The translations under genes and the position numbers were made by a program. This document shows positions 42,905 to 51,688 of a DNA stretch of 64,000 nt, piece by piece (the stretch's first letter is position 1; every line of letters starts with the position of its first letter). The notes under the pieces were generated by a model, which was not told the origin of the DNA, searched no databases, and saw only the letters and a list, made by a program, of their open reading frames with translations. This DNA is from Flavobacteriales bacterium (GTDB lineage: Bacteria > Bacteroidota > Bacteroidia > Flavobacteriales_E > Vicingaceae), in assembly GCA_020635815.1 (NCBI GenBank), contig JACJZB010000001.1, positions 1 to 64,000 of the forward strand. Reading direction: 5' to 3'.

Positions 42905-45900
42905 ATGAGATTTTTTAAGTTATTGTTAATCATGTTGTTGCCGGTGCTTGGTTGGTCTGGTAATAAAATTATTGAAGGGAAGATTGATTGGCAAAACAAT
43001 ATTGAAAATAATATTTTAAACGGAGAAAAAAGAAGCTTTTTCAGCTTTAAAAGTGCAAAATATGATGAAAAGAAAGATTTTTTGGCCTTTTATTCTCATC
43101 GTGTAAAATTAAATAATGAGAAAATTGTAAGTGTTTCTATTGTTGATTTGGAATACGAAAATATTTCATCTAATGAAGTAGAAAATATTGCTGGAGTTTC
43201 TTTTATTTCTAGCACTATTGATCTACAATTTTATAATGCTACTCAAAGGAAACAGAATTATGGAGTAATTAACTTTACTCCTATAATCACTAGTTCGGGC
43301 GGTTATCAAAGAATAACAAGTTATAAAATTAATATTGTTACTGAATCAGTATCACCTTCATTTTCAAATTTAACAAGTAAAACATTTGTTCCAAACTCAG
43401 TCCTATCTTCTGGGGAATGGTTTAAGATTGGAGTTATAGATAATGGAGTTTACCAATTATCGTATTCATTTTTAAGAGATATTGGGGTGGACATAGATAA
43501 TATAGATCCTCAATCAATTAAAATCTATGGTAATGGTGGTAAAATGTTGCCAGAATTAAATTCCGATTTTAGATATGATGATTTACAACAAAATGCGATA
43601 GAAGTCAAGGGTGAATTAGATGGTAAATTTGATGTTGAGGATTATGTTTTGTTTTACGGACAGTCGCCACACTCATGGGTATATGATCAATCATCTCAAT
43701 TGTTTACACACGAATTGAATCGTTTTAGTGATACTACATTTTATTTTATTACAACAAGCAATACTGGAGAATCAGCAAAACGTATCTCAACTCAAAGTTC
43801 TTTAACAACACCGAACCAAACAGTAACATCTTTTAATGATTATGCTTATTATGAAAGAGACTTATACAATTTGATAAAATCAGGAAGAGATTGGTATGGA
43901 GATGCCTTTGATGTAAAAACATCATACGATTATGTGTTTAATTTTCCTAATATAGATTTAAGTTCTTTAGCAAATGTAAAAGTTAGTGGTGCAGGAAGGT
44001 CTTTTAGTGCAAGTAATTTAACTATAAGTGTAGGTAATTCTAGTTTTAACTTAACCTTTAATGCTGTTGGAGAAGAGTATTCAGCTCCCCATGCTTCTGC
44101 ATCAAGTGGTTCTATATTTTTTTCTCCTAATAGTGGGTTATTGAATGTTAATGTAACCTATAATAAACCTAGTTCAATTTCTGTTGCGTGGATGGATGAA
44201 ATAGAACTTAATGTTAGAAGAAATTTAGTGATGGCTGGAAATCAATTGTTTTTTCGTGATGTAACTTCAGTTGGAGTTGGTAATATTAGTCAGTTTAATT
44301 TATCAAATGCGAACAATGTTGCCAAAATATGGGATATAACAGACCCCTTAAATGTTAAAGAACAAATGCATTCCTCTGGTAATATAGCGAGCTTTAATAT
44401 AGCTACATCAGAGTTAAAACAGTTTGTAGCTTTTAACAATGTGTATAACACGCAAGTTTTTAATAAAGGAGCTATAGATAATCAAAATTTACATGGGTTA
44501 ACAGCTAAAGACATGATAATAGTGAGTCACCCACTTTTTCTATCTCAAGCAGAACAAATAGCTAATTTTCATAGAGAAGAAGGTATAACTGTCCTTATTG
44601 TTACTCCAAACCAAATTTATAATGAGTTTTCGTCTGGTTCGCAAGATATTGTAGCCATTAGAGATTTCTTAAGAATGTTTTATGAACGTGCAACAAATGT
44701 AAATGAGACACCTAAGTATCTTCTTTTGTTTGGAGACGGTTCTTATGATAATAAAAATAGAGTAGCTGACAATACTAACTTTATCCCCACTTATCAATCT
44801 ATTAATTCATTATCCCCAACTAATTCATTAGTTTCAGATGATTATTTTGGATTATTAGACCCTACAGAAGGAAAATGGACTTCAGTATCTGAACATGTAG
44901 ATGTTGGTATTGGAAGATTTCCTGTAAAATCAATTGAAGAAGCAAATATTGTAGTTAACAAAGTGTTAAACTATAACACTTCTACTACCATGAAAGATTG
45001 GAGAAACAGGATAACATTTATTGGGGATGTTAGTGGAAATAGTGATACGTGGGAAGGAAACATTCACATGTCTCAATCCAATCAGTTGGCAGGAATGGTA
45101 GAAACAAATTATCCTGATTATAATGAAGATAAAATATTTTTTGATGCCTTTAAAAAAATATCTACACCTGGAGGATCTAGATACCCAGAAGTTAATGAAA
45201 GAATTATAAAATCTTTTGAAGAAGGTGCTTTAATTATTAATTACACAGGGCATGGTGGCGAAACAGGATTGGCTCACGAAAGAGTTTTAACAGTTAATGA
45301 CATTAATGGTATTTATAATCCAACTAATTTACCACTAATGGTAACAGCAACATGTGAATTTAGCAGGTTCGATGACCCTAAAAGAACTTCAGCGGGTGAA
45401 TTGGTTTTGTTAAACGAAGGTGGTGGAGTAGCTCTTTTAACAACAGTAAGATTAGTGCTTTCAGGTCCAAACTTTACGCTGAATAAAACGTTCTATGAAA
45501 AAGTATTTGAAAAGGTTAATAATGAGATGCCTAGAATTGGAGATGTTTTTATGGAAGTGAAAAATATAAATGCAGGTGATGCAAACAATAGAAATTTCAC
45601 GTTGTTGGGAGACCCTGCTCTTCGCCTAGCTTACCCAATTCATGATGTCGCTACTACTGAGTTTAATGGGAGTGTTATCACTTCGAGTGTGGATACCGTT
45701 AGAGCTTTAGATAAAGTTACTATTAAAGGTGAAGTTCAGGATGAAAATGGACAGAAATTAACCAATTTTAATGGGGTTATTTATCCAACTGTTTTTGATA
45801 AGAAAAAACAAATAACAACCTTAGCAAATGATGGAGGGACACCTTTTATTTTTGATTTACAAACAAATAAACTTTTTAAAGGGAAAGTAAGCGTGATAAA

Positions 45901-46714
45901 TGGCGATTTTAGTTTTTCATTTGTTGTGCCAAAAGATATAGCTTATAATTATGGACAAGGTAAAATAAGTTATTATGCTGAGAATCAAATTGAAGATGCT
46001 AATGGTGCCTTCTCTAATTTTTATATAGGAGGAACATCTCAAAACATTGAAGCAGATAATGATGGACCAGAAATAGAGTTGTATATGAATGATAAAACTT
46101 TTGTTTTTGGAGGGATGACTGATGAAAACCCAAAGATGTTAGCTTATGTTAGTGATATACATGGAATAAACATGGTTGGGAATGGAATAGGACATGATAT
46201 TATAGCTGTTCTTGATGATAAAACTGATGAAGCATTTATTTTAAATGACTATTATGAAGCAGATTTGAATAGCTATCAAAAAGGAGTAATAAAGTTTCCA
46301 TTTCAAGATTTAGAAGAAGGAAGGCATAAATTAACTTTAAAAGTATGGGATGTTTATAATAATTCAAGAGAAGTAACAACAGAATTTGTTGTGCAAAAAG
46401 CAAAAGATATTGTGATTGATAGAGTGTATAATTACCCAAACCCTTTTACAACCCATACTGAGTTTTGGTTTGAACACAATCAAGCAAACAAACAAATGTA
46501 TGCTCAAATTCAAATTTTTACTGTTTCAGGGAAGTTGGTAAAAACTTTAGAGAAAAATATAACTAACGAGGGGTTTCGATCAACTTCTATAACATGGGAT
46601 GGATTAGATGAATATGGGGATAGATTAGCAAAAGGAGTTTATGTTTACCGATTGAAGGTTAGAGCTGAAAATTTATCGATGGCAGACAAGTATGAAAAAC
46701 TTGTTATTTTATAG
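42905..46714 (+). CDS. porU: Type IX secretion system sortase PorU
   Basis: 1269 residues. Signal peptide (MRFFKLLLIMLLPVLGWSG), long N-terminal beta region, then a gingipain-like C25 cysteine protease domain with catalytic His783 in YTGHGGETG and Cys817 in ATCEFSRFD. A C-terminal type A-like domain begins VYNYPNPFTTHTEFWF and ends KLVIL. PorU removes the C-terminal signal of T9SS cargo and attaches A-LPS in species that have it. porV follows after 105 bases, as is typical. Confidence 0.95.
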   Translation: MRFFKLLLIMLLPVLGWSGNKIIEGKIDWQNNIENNILNGEKRSFFSFKSAKYDEKKDFLAFYSHRVKLNNEKIVSVSIVDLEYENISSNEVENIAGVSFISSTIDLQFYNATQRKQNYGVINFTPIITSSGGYQRITSYKINIVTESVSPSFSNLTSKTFVPNSVLSSGEWFKIGVIDNGVYQLSYSFLRDIGVDIDNIDPQSIKIYGNGGKMLPELNSDFRYDDLQQNAIEVKGELDGKFDVEDYVLFYGQSPHSWVYDQSSQLFTHELNRFSDTTFYFITTSNTGESAKRISTQSSLTTPNQTVTSFNDYAYYERDLYNLIKSGRDWYGDAFDVKTSYDYVFNFPNIDLSSLANVKVSGAGRSFSASNLTISVGNSSFNLTFNAVGEEYSAPHASASSGSIFFSPNSGLLNVNVTYNKPSSISVAWMDEIELNVRRNLVMAGNQLFFRDVTSVGVGNISQFNLSNANNVAKIWDITDPLNVKEQMHSSGNIASFNIATSELKQFVAFNNVYNTQVFNKGAIDNQNLHGLTAKDMIIVSHPLFLSQAEQIANFHREEGITVLIVTPNQIYNEFSSGSQDIVAIRDFLRMFYERATNVNETPKYLLLFGDGSYDNKNRVADNTNFIPTYQSINSLSPTNSLVSDDYFGLLDPTEGKWTSVSEHVDVGIGRFPVKSIEEANIVVNKVLNYNTSTTMKDWRNRITFIGDVSGNSDTWEGNIHMSQSNQLAGMVETNYPDYNEDKIFFDAFKKISTPGGSRYPEVNERIIKSFEEGALIINYTGHGGETGLAHERVLTVNDINGIYNPTNLPLMVTATCEFSRFDDPKRTSAGELVLLNEGGGVALLTTVRLVLSGPNFTLNKTFYEKVFEKVNNEMPRIGDVFMEVKNINAGDANNRNFTLLGDPALRLAYPIHDVATTEFNGSVITSSVDTVRALDKVTIKGEVQDENGQKLTNFNGVIYPTVFDKKKQITTLANDGGTPFIFDLQTNKLFKGKVSVINGDFSFSFVVPKDIAYNYGQGKISYYAENQIEDANGAFSNFYIGGTSQNIEADNDGPEIELYMNDKTFVFGGMTDENPKMLAYVSDIHGINMVGNGIGHDIIAVLDDKTDEAFILNDYYEADLNSYQKGVIKFPFQDLEEGRHKLTLKVWDVYNNSREVTTEFVVQKAKDIVIDRVYNYPNPFTTHTEFWFEHNQANKQMYAQIQIFTVSGKLVKTLEKNITNEGFRSTSITWDGLDEYGDRLAKGVYVYRLKVRAENLSMADKYEKLVIL

Positions 46715-46787
46715 ATATCACAATAAAGCTAAATAATCGTCGTTGTTTAAACTTTACAAAATAGGAATGCAAATATTAGAATTAATG

Positions 46788-46795
46788 TATATTTG
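46788..46795 (+). promoter_or_regulatory. -7 box upstream of porV
   Basis: TATATTTG lies 24 bp before the porV ATG in the 105-bp gap after porU. I see no clear -33 partner. It suggests porV can be transcribed independently of porU. Confidence 0.35.
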
Positions 46796-46819
46796 CTTTC
46801 CTTATAATTTTTTAAGTGA

Positions 46820-48034
46820 ATGAAAAGAGTAGTTTTAGGATTATTAACTGTATTATCAGTTTCTCAAATAAATGCTCAAAGTGACCTGAATAGAGGTTCT
46901 TTGCAGTTAAATACAATTACAACAGCAGTGCCTTTTTTGCTTATTGCACCAGATTCTAGAGCTGGAGCCTTAGGAGATGCAGGAGTGGCAACTTCACCAG
47001 ATGCAAACTCCATTCATTGGAACCCTGCAAAAATGGCTTTTATAGATAAAGAAATGGGTGTTTCCATCTCATATTCTCCATGGCTAAGAAAACTAGTTCC
47101 AGATATTAGTTTATCGTATGTTAGTCTTTATAAAAAATTAGGAGACGATCATACAATTGGAGGTTCGCTTCGTTATTTTTCACTTGGAGATATAAAGTTT
47201 ACAGGTGAAGATGGAACATCTTTAGGTGATTTTAGACCTGCAGAATTTGCTTTTGATATTGCATATGCCAGAAAATTAGGGGATCGTTTTTCAGGAGGTA
47301 TTGCTGCAAGATATATCTATTCAAACTTAACTGGAGGGATAGATGTTAGTGGGGCTGGAACAAGAGCAGGTACAAGTTTTGCCGTTGATGTAAGTGGTTT
47401 TTACACGAATGATGATGCAGAGTTGTTTGGCCAAGATGTAATTTTTAACGCAGGATTAAACATTTCAAATGTAGGGGCAAAAATATCTTATACCGATGAT
47501 GCAAATAAAGATTTCATCCCGATTAACATGAAAATAGGACAATCATTAGCTTTTGTTTTAGATGATTATAACTCAATAGCAATTATAACAGATGTGAATA
47601 AGTTGTTAGTACCAACCCCACCTATTTATGCTATTGATGATCAAGGTCAACCGATTTATGACCCTGTTACAGATGAACAAGTGATAGAATCGGGAAAAGA
47701 TCCTAATGTTGGAATAATGGCAGGAATGATGCAGTCATTTAGCGATGCTCCGGGAGGATTCTCAGAAGAGCTAAAAGAATACAACTTATCAGCTGGTTTA
47801 GAATATTGGTACAATAAACAATTTGCTGTGCGTACTGGTTATTTCCATGAGCATTTAACCAAAGGAAATAGAAAATACGTTACACTTGGAGCAGGACTAA
47901 AAATGAGTGTGTTTAGCATTGATTTTTCTTACTTAATAGCAATGACTCAAAACAATCCATTAGCAAATACGATGAGATTTTCATTGATGTTTAATTTTGA
48001 TGACTTTAAAAAGCAAGGTAAGGACGGAGAATAA
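46820..48034 (+). CDS. porV: Type IX secretion outer-membrane shuttle PorV (LptO)
   Basis: 404 residues with a signal peptide ending SQINAQ and a FadL-like barrel: FLLIAPDSRAGALGDAGVATSPDANSIHWNPAKMAF (seen as DSRAGALGDAGVATSPD and HWNPAKMAF, ~40-75) is the PorV/PorQ signature. The C-terminus ends MRFSLMFNFDDFKKQ. It carries cargo from the SprA translocon to PorU. Six bases separate it from ispF. Confidence 0.93.
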   Translation: MKRVVLGLLTVLSVSQINAQSDLNRGSLQLNTITTAVPFLLIAPDSRAGALGDAGVATSPDANSIHWNPAKMAFIDKEMGVSISYSPWLRKLVPDISLSYVSLYKKLGDDHTIGGSLRYFSLGDIKFTGEDGTSLGDFRPAEFAFDIAYARKLGDRFSGGIAARYIYSNLTGGIDVSGAGTRAGTSFAVDVSGFYTNDDAELFGQDVIFNAGLNISNVGAKISYTDDANKDFIPINMKIGQSLAFVLDDYNSIAIITDVNKLLVPTPPIYAIDDQGQPIYDPVTDEQVIESGKDPNVGIMAGMMQSFSDAPGGFSEELKEYNLSAGLEYWYNKQFAVRTGYFHEHLTKGNRKYVTLGAGLKMSVFSIDFSYLIAMTQNNPLANTMRFSLMFNFDDFKKQGKDGE

Positions 48035-48040
48035 TTCATT

Positions 48041-48517
48041 ATGAAAGTTAGAGTTGGTTTCGGATTTGATGTTCATCAATTAAAAGAAGGTGCTGACTTT
48101 TGGTTGGGAGGAATAAAAATTCCACATTCAAAAGGTGCTACAGGTCATTCTGATGCTGATGTGTTGGTTCATACGATTTGTGATGCATTGCTTGGTGCGG
48201 CAAACCTAAGAGATATTGGCTTTCATTTTCCACCTTCAGATAATCAATACAAAGGAATAGATAGTAAAATTCTTTTAAAAGATGTGGTGAAGTTGGTTCA
48301 TGATAAAGGATTTACCATTGGTAATATTGATGCAACTATCGCTCTTCAAGAACCAAAAATCAACCCTCATATTCCTGAAATGAAATCGGTATTATCAGCC
48401 ATAATGAAGATTGATGAGGATGATATCTCAATAAAAGCAACAACTACAGAAAGCTTAGGTTTTGAGGGTAGAGAAGAAGGTGTATCTGCTTATGCTGTGG
48501 TGTTGATTCAAAAATAA
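48041..48517 (+). CDS. ispF: 2-C-methyl-D-erythritol 2,4-cyclodiphosphate synthase
   Basis: 158 residues, normal length. GFGFDVHQL supplies the metal-binding Asp and His at ~8-10; GHSDADVLVHTICDALLGA (~36-54) and IKATTTESLGFEGREEG (~130-146) match the family. MEP-pathway step making MEcPP for isoprenoids. It directly follows porV (6 bases), a neighbourhood often seen in Flavobacteriia, and is one base before murB. Confidence 0.96.
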   Translation: MKVRVGFGFDVHQLKEGADFWLGGIKIPHSKGATGHSDADVLVHTICDALLGAANLRDIGFHFPPSDNQYKGIDSKILLKDVVKLVHDKGFTIGNIDATIALQEPKINPHIPEMKSVLSAIMKIDEDDISIKATTTESLGFEGREEGVSAYAVVLIQK

Positions 48518-48518
48518 A

Positions 48519-49529
48519 ATGGTAACTATTTTACAAAATATATCTCTAAAACCATACAACACGTTTGGGATAGATGTACAAGCAAATCAATTTGTTGAGG
48601 TTTCTAATCAGATAGAATTAAAAGAAGCTTTAGCATATAATCAAGAACCATTATTGATTTTAGGAGGAGGAAGTAATATTCTTTTAACTAAGAAATTTGA
48701 GGGCTTAACTCTAAAAAACAATTTTAAAGGTATTCAGGTAATTAAAGAAACTGATGAAGATATCTCGCTTAAAGTTGGAGGTGGAGAAGTTTGGCATGAG
48801 TTTGTGTTATATTGTGTGAATAATAATTTTGCTGGTATAGAAAACTTATCGTTAATACCTGGGAATGTAGGAGCTAGTCCAATGCAAAATATTGGAGCTT
48901 ATGGTGTTGAAGTAAAAGATGTGATTACCGAAGTTGAGGCAATTAGTCTAAAAGACTTTTCAGTAAGAAATTTTACCAATCAAGAATGTGATTTTGGGTA
49001 TCGAACAAGTATTTTTAAAACAACAGAGAAAGGAAATTACTTTATTAGTTCAGTTACATTTAGGTTAAAAAAACAACCAACTATCAATACAAGTTACGGA
49101 GCAATTAATAGTGAGTTAGAAAATAGAGGCATTAAAACACCTACAATTAAAGATGTAAGTGATGCTGTAATTGCTATAAGACAAAGTAAGTTGCCCGATC
49201 CATCTAAGATTGGTAATTCAGGTAGTTTTTTTAAAAACCCAATTGTATCTGAGGCTAAAAAAAATAAAATTTTAGAAAAATATATTGACGCACCAAACTA
49301 TATCCAACCAAATGGAATGTTTAAAATGGCTGCAGGTTGGTTAATAGAACAATGTGGGTGGAAAGGGAAAACACTTGCTAATTATGGTGTTTATGATAAA
49401 CAAGCCTTGGTTTTGGTTAACTATGGAGGTGCTACGGGAAAAGAAATTTTCGATTTATCATCAGATATAATAAAATCGGTTGAAAAGAAATTTAAAATAA
49501 CTTTAGAAAGAGAGGTTAATATTATTTAA
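48519..49529 (+). CDS. murB: UDP-N-acetylenolpyruvoylglucosamine reductase
   Basis: 336 residues. FAD-binding LILGGGSNILLT (~46-57), IPGNVGASPMQNIGAYGVE (~112-130) and the catalytic-Ser-containing GNSGSFFKNP (~231-240) mark MurB of the longer type I form (extra segments present). It reduces enolpyruvyl-UDP-GlcNAc to UDP-MurNAc. Starts one base after ispF. Confidence 0.95.
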   Translation: MVTILQNISLKPYNTFGIDVQANQFVEVSNQIELKEALAYNQEPLLILGGGSNILLTKKFEGLTLKNNFKGIQVIKETDEDISLKVGGGEVWHEFVLYCVNNNFAGIENLSLIPGNVGASPMQNIGAYGVEVKDVITEVEAISLKDFSVRNFTNQECDFGYRTSIFKTTEKGNYFISSVTFRLKKQPTINTSYGAINSELENRGIKTPTIKDVSDAVIAIRQSKLPDPSKIGNSGSFFKNPIVSEAKKNKILEKYIDAPNYIQPNGMFKMAAGWLIEQCGWKGKTLANYGVYDKQALVLVNYGGATGKEIFDLSSDIIKSVEKKFKITLEREVNII

Positions 49530-49535
49530 ATTTTA

Positions 49536-49565
49536 TTTGTGGTTTTAAAAAAAATACTACATTTG
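49536..49565 (+). promoter_or_regulatory. Consensus promoter of the rpmG unit
   Basis: -33 TTTG at 49536-49539, 18-bp spacer and -7 TACATTTG at 49558-49565, 30 bp before the rpmG ATG. Confidence 0.65.
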
Positions 49566-49595
49566 CAGTCCGTAAAAAATTAAAGAGACCTAGAG

Positions 49596-49778
49596 ATGGC
49601 AAAAAAAGGAAATAGAGTACAAGTTATAATGGAGTGTACAGAGCATAAAGAGAGTGGGATGCCTGGTACTTCTAGATACATTACTACTAAAAACAAAAAA
49701 AATACTCCAGATAGAATGGAGTTGAAAAAGTATAATCCAATACTTAAAAAAGTTACTGTTCACAAAGAAATTAAATAA
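49596..49778 (+). CDS. rpmG: Ribosomal protein bL33
   Basis: 60 residues. Conserved core VQVIMECTEHKESG, RYITTKNKKNTPDRMELKKYNP (seen as YITTKNKKNTPDRMELKKYN). Only one Cys remains (Cys14), so this is the zinc-less form. In many Bacteroidota rpmB (bL28) precedes it; here murB does. Confidence 0.94.
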   Translation: MAKKGNRVQVIMECTEHKESGMPGTSRYITTKNKKNTPDRMELKKYNPILKKVTVHKEIK

Positions 49779-49785
49779 TTAAGTT

Positions 49786-49938
49786 ATGGCTAAGAAGACC
49801 GTTGCATCGTTACAGAAAGCAGGAAAAACTTTAACCAAAGTTATAAAAATGGTTAAATCAGAAAAAACTGGAGCTTACGCTTTTCAAGAAAGTATTGTAC
49901 CTAATGATAAAGTACAAGAATTTTTATCAAAAAAATAA
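49786..49938 (+). CDS. DUF4295 family protein
   Basis: 50 residues: MAKKTVASLQKAGKTLTKVI, then KMVKSEKTGAYAFQESIVP and a lysine-rich end. This matches DUF4295, a Bacteroidota-specific small basic protein always found near rpmG and ftsY. A ribosome-associated role is plausible because of its context, size and charge but unproven. Seven bases after rpmG, in the same unit; a terminator follows at 49961. Confidence 0.85.
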   Translation: MAKKTVASLQKAGKTLTKVIKMVKSEKTGAYAFQESIVPNDKVQEFLSKK

Positions 49939-49960
49939 TTCAATAAAATTGTATAAATTT

Positions 49961-49988
49961 AAGCTTCTTTCATTTTAGAAAGAAGCTT
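49961..49988 (+). terminator. Terminator between DUF4295 and ftsY
   Basis: AAGCTTCTTTC-ATTTTA-GAAAGAAGCTT, 11-bp perfect stem, followed by a run of T. It ends the rpmG-DUF4295 transcript 16 bases before the ftsY ATG, so ftsY needs read-through or its own start. Confidence 0.85.
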
Positions 49989-50004
49989 TTTTTTTATTAG
50001 CTAT

Positions 50005-50958
50005 ATGGCATTTTTCAATTTATTTTCAAAAGAAAAAAAAGAAGTTTTAGACAAAGGTTTGGACAAGACAAAACAAACCTTTTTCTCGAAATTATCTAAA
50101 GCAGTAGTTGGAAAATCTAAGGTTGATGACGAAGTTTTAGATAGCCTTGAAGAAATTTTAGTTACTTCAGATGTTGGTGTTGATACAACTCTGAGGATTA
50201 TTGAAAAGATAGAAGCACGTATTGCTAGAGATAAATACGTTGGAACATCAGAGTTAAATCAAGTATTAAGAGAAGAAGTAGCTTCTTTATTAGAAGAAAA
50301 CAATACTGGAGATTATAAAGAAATTGAAATTCCACAACAAGAAGAACCTTATGTGATAATGGTTGTTGGAGTAAATGGAGTTGGTAAAACAACAACTATT
50401 GGTAAGTTAGCCTACCAATTAAAAAAGCAAGGTAAAAGCGTAATACTTGGAGCTTCAGATACTTTTAGAGCTGCGGCTGTTGACCAGTTGAAAATTTGGG
50501 CAAAGAGAGTTGATGTGCCGATTGTGGAACAGGGAATGAATGCAGACCCAGCTTCTGTAGCGTTTGATACATTACAATCGGCTAAAGCTAAAAATGCCGA
50601 CGTGGTGATTATTGATACTGCTGGGCGTTTACACAACAAAGTTAATTTAATGAATGAACTTTCTAAAATTAAGCGTGTAATGCAAAAGGTTGTGCCTGAT
50701 GCACCTCACGAAATTTTATTGGTTTTAGATGGTTCTACAGGTCAAAATGCTTATGAACAAGCAAAACAATTCTCTTTAGCAACAGAAATTAATGCCTTAG
50801 CCATTACTAAACTTGATGGAACGGCAAAAGGTGGAGTTGTAATTGGTATTTCTGACCAATTTAAAATTCCTGTAAAATACATAGGTGTTGGTGAAGGAAT
50901 GGAAGATTTACAAGTATTTAATAAATACGAGTTTGTAGATTCATTGTTTAAAGACTAA
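50005..50958 (+). CDS. ftsY: Signal recognition particle receptor FtsY
   Basis: 317 residues: a short basic/acidic N-terminus, an N domain (~30-110) and an NG GTPase domain with GVNGVGKTT (122-130), DTFRAAAVDQL, DTAGRLHNK, TKLDGTAKGG and the C-terminal GVGEGMEDLQVF. The A domain seen in Gammaproteobacteria is essentially missing, as in other Bacteroidota. It docks SRP-ribosome complexes on SecYEG. Confidence 0.96.
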   Translation: MAFFNLFSKEKKEVLDKGLDKTKQTFFSKLSKAVVGKSKVDDEVLDSLEEILVTSDVGVDTTLRIIEKIEARIARDKYVGTSELNQVLREEVASLLEENNTGDYKEIEIPQQEEPYVIMVVGVNGVGKTTTIGKLAYQLKKQGKSVILGASDTFRAAAVDQLKIWAKRVDVPIVEQGMNADPASVAFDTLQSAKAKNADVVIIDTAGRLHNKVNLMNELSKIKRVMQKVVPDAPHEILLVLDGSTGQNAYEQAKQFSLATEINALAITKLDGTAKGGVVIGISDQFKIPVKYIGVGEGMEDLQVFNKYEFVDSLFKD

Positions 50959-50966
50959 TCCTTTAT

Positions 50967-50990
50967 GTCATACTGAGCTTGTCGAAGTAT
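50967..50990 (+). repeat. Dispersed GTCATACTGAGCTTGTCGAAG repeat, copy 3
   Basis: A 24-bp intergenic sequence between ftsY and the DUF1566-like gene, nearly the same as 8271-8294 and related to the inverted copy at 6777-6797. Confidence 0.6.
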
Positions 50991-51012
50991 AAATAAAGAA
51001 TATAAAGGTATT

Positions 51013-51657
51013 ATGAAAAAAACAATTTTAGTTTTTCTATTTTTTCTTTCATTAAAATCGTTTTCTCAAGAAAACAAAAAATACCAAATTGGTGATTTTG
51101 CTCACGGAGGAATTATTTTTTGGTTGGATGAAAGTGGTCAACATGGTTTAGTTTGCACTAAATCAGATATTGCTCAATCAACTCAATGGGATACTGAATT
51201 GGAATATGTTGGAGAACCAATGTATCCTCCCGAAAGGGATACAAAATCAGTTGCGATAGCAGACGGGATTTATGCAGGGAAAGAGAATACCCAATCAATT
51301 ATTGACTTTGTAGGTAAAAGTGATATGCCTTGTGCCGCTCTTATTTGCGACGAATATAAATTATTAGTAGATACGATAATGTATGATGATTGGTACTTAC
51401 CTTCGAGAGAAGAATTAAATATAATCTATTTAAATCGTACAGTAATTAATGAAACAGCAATCCAAAAAGGTGGAGATTCTTTAAATAAGAAAAGATATTG
51501 GAGTTCTACAGATGTAAATTGTAACGAAGAACCATATAATAAGTTTGATAAAGTTCATCTAGCTTATGGACATGATTTCTCATTAGGCAGTAAAAAGTAC
51601 CAATTACCGAGTAAAAAATATATGCCTTATTCTGTTCGGGCAATCCGATCTTTTTAA
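51013..51657 (+). CDS. Secreted DUF1566 (Lcl-like) protein
   Basis: 214 residues with a Sec signal peptide ending KSFSQ (~residue 19). The mature part starts with GDFAHGGIIFWLDESGQHGLV (seen as GGIIFWLDESGQHGLV) and contains WYLPSREELN, YWSSTD and a terminal YSVRAIRSF, all typical of Lcl/DUF1566 domains that occur in lectin-like and fibrobacter-type surface proteins. No T9SS sorting domain is visible, so periplasmic or outer-membrane location is more likely than T9SS export. Function unknown. Confidence 0.75.
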   Translation: MKKTILVFLFFLSLKSFSQENKKYQIGDFAHGGIIFWLDESGQHGLVCTKSDIAQSTQWDTELEYVGEPMYPPERDTKSVAIADGIYAGKENTQSIIDFVGKSDMPCAALICDEYKLLVDTIMYDDWYLPSREELNIIYLNRTVINETAIQKGGDSLNKKRYWSSTDVNCNEEPYNKFDKVHLAYGHDFSLGSKKYQLPSKKYMPYSVRAIRSF

Positions 51658-51688
51658 ATAATTTTAAGTTTTAATAATACCACTCAAC

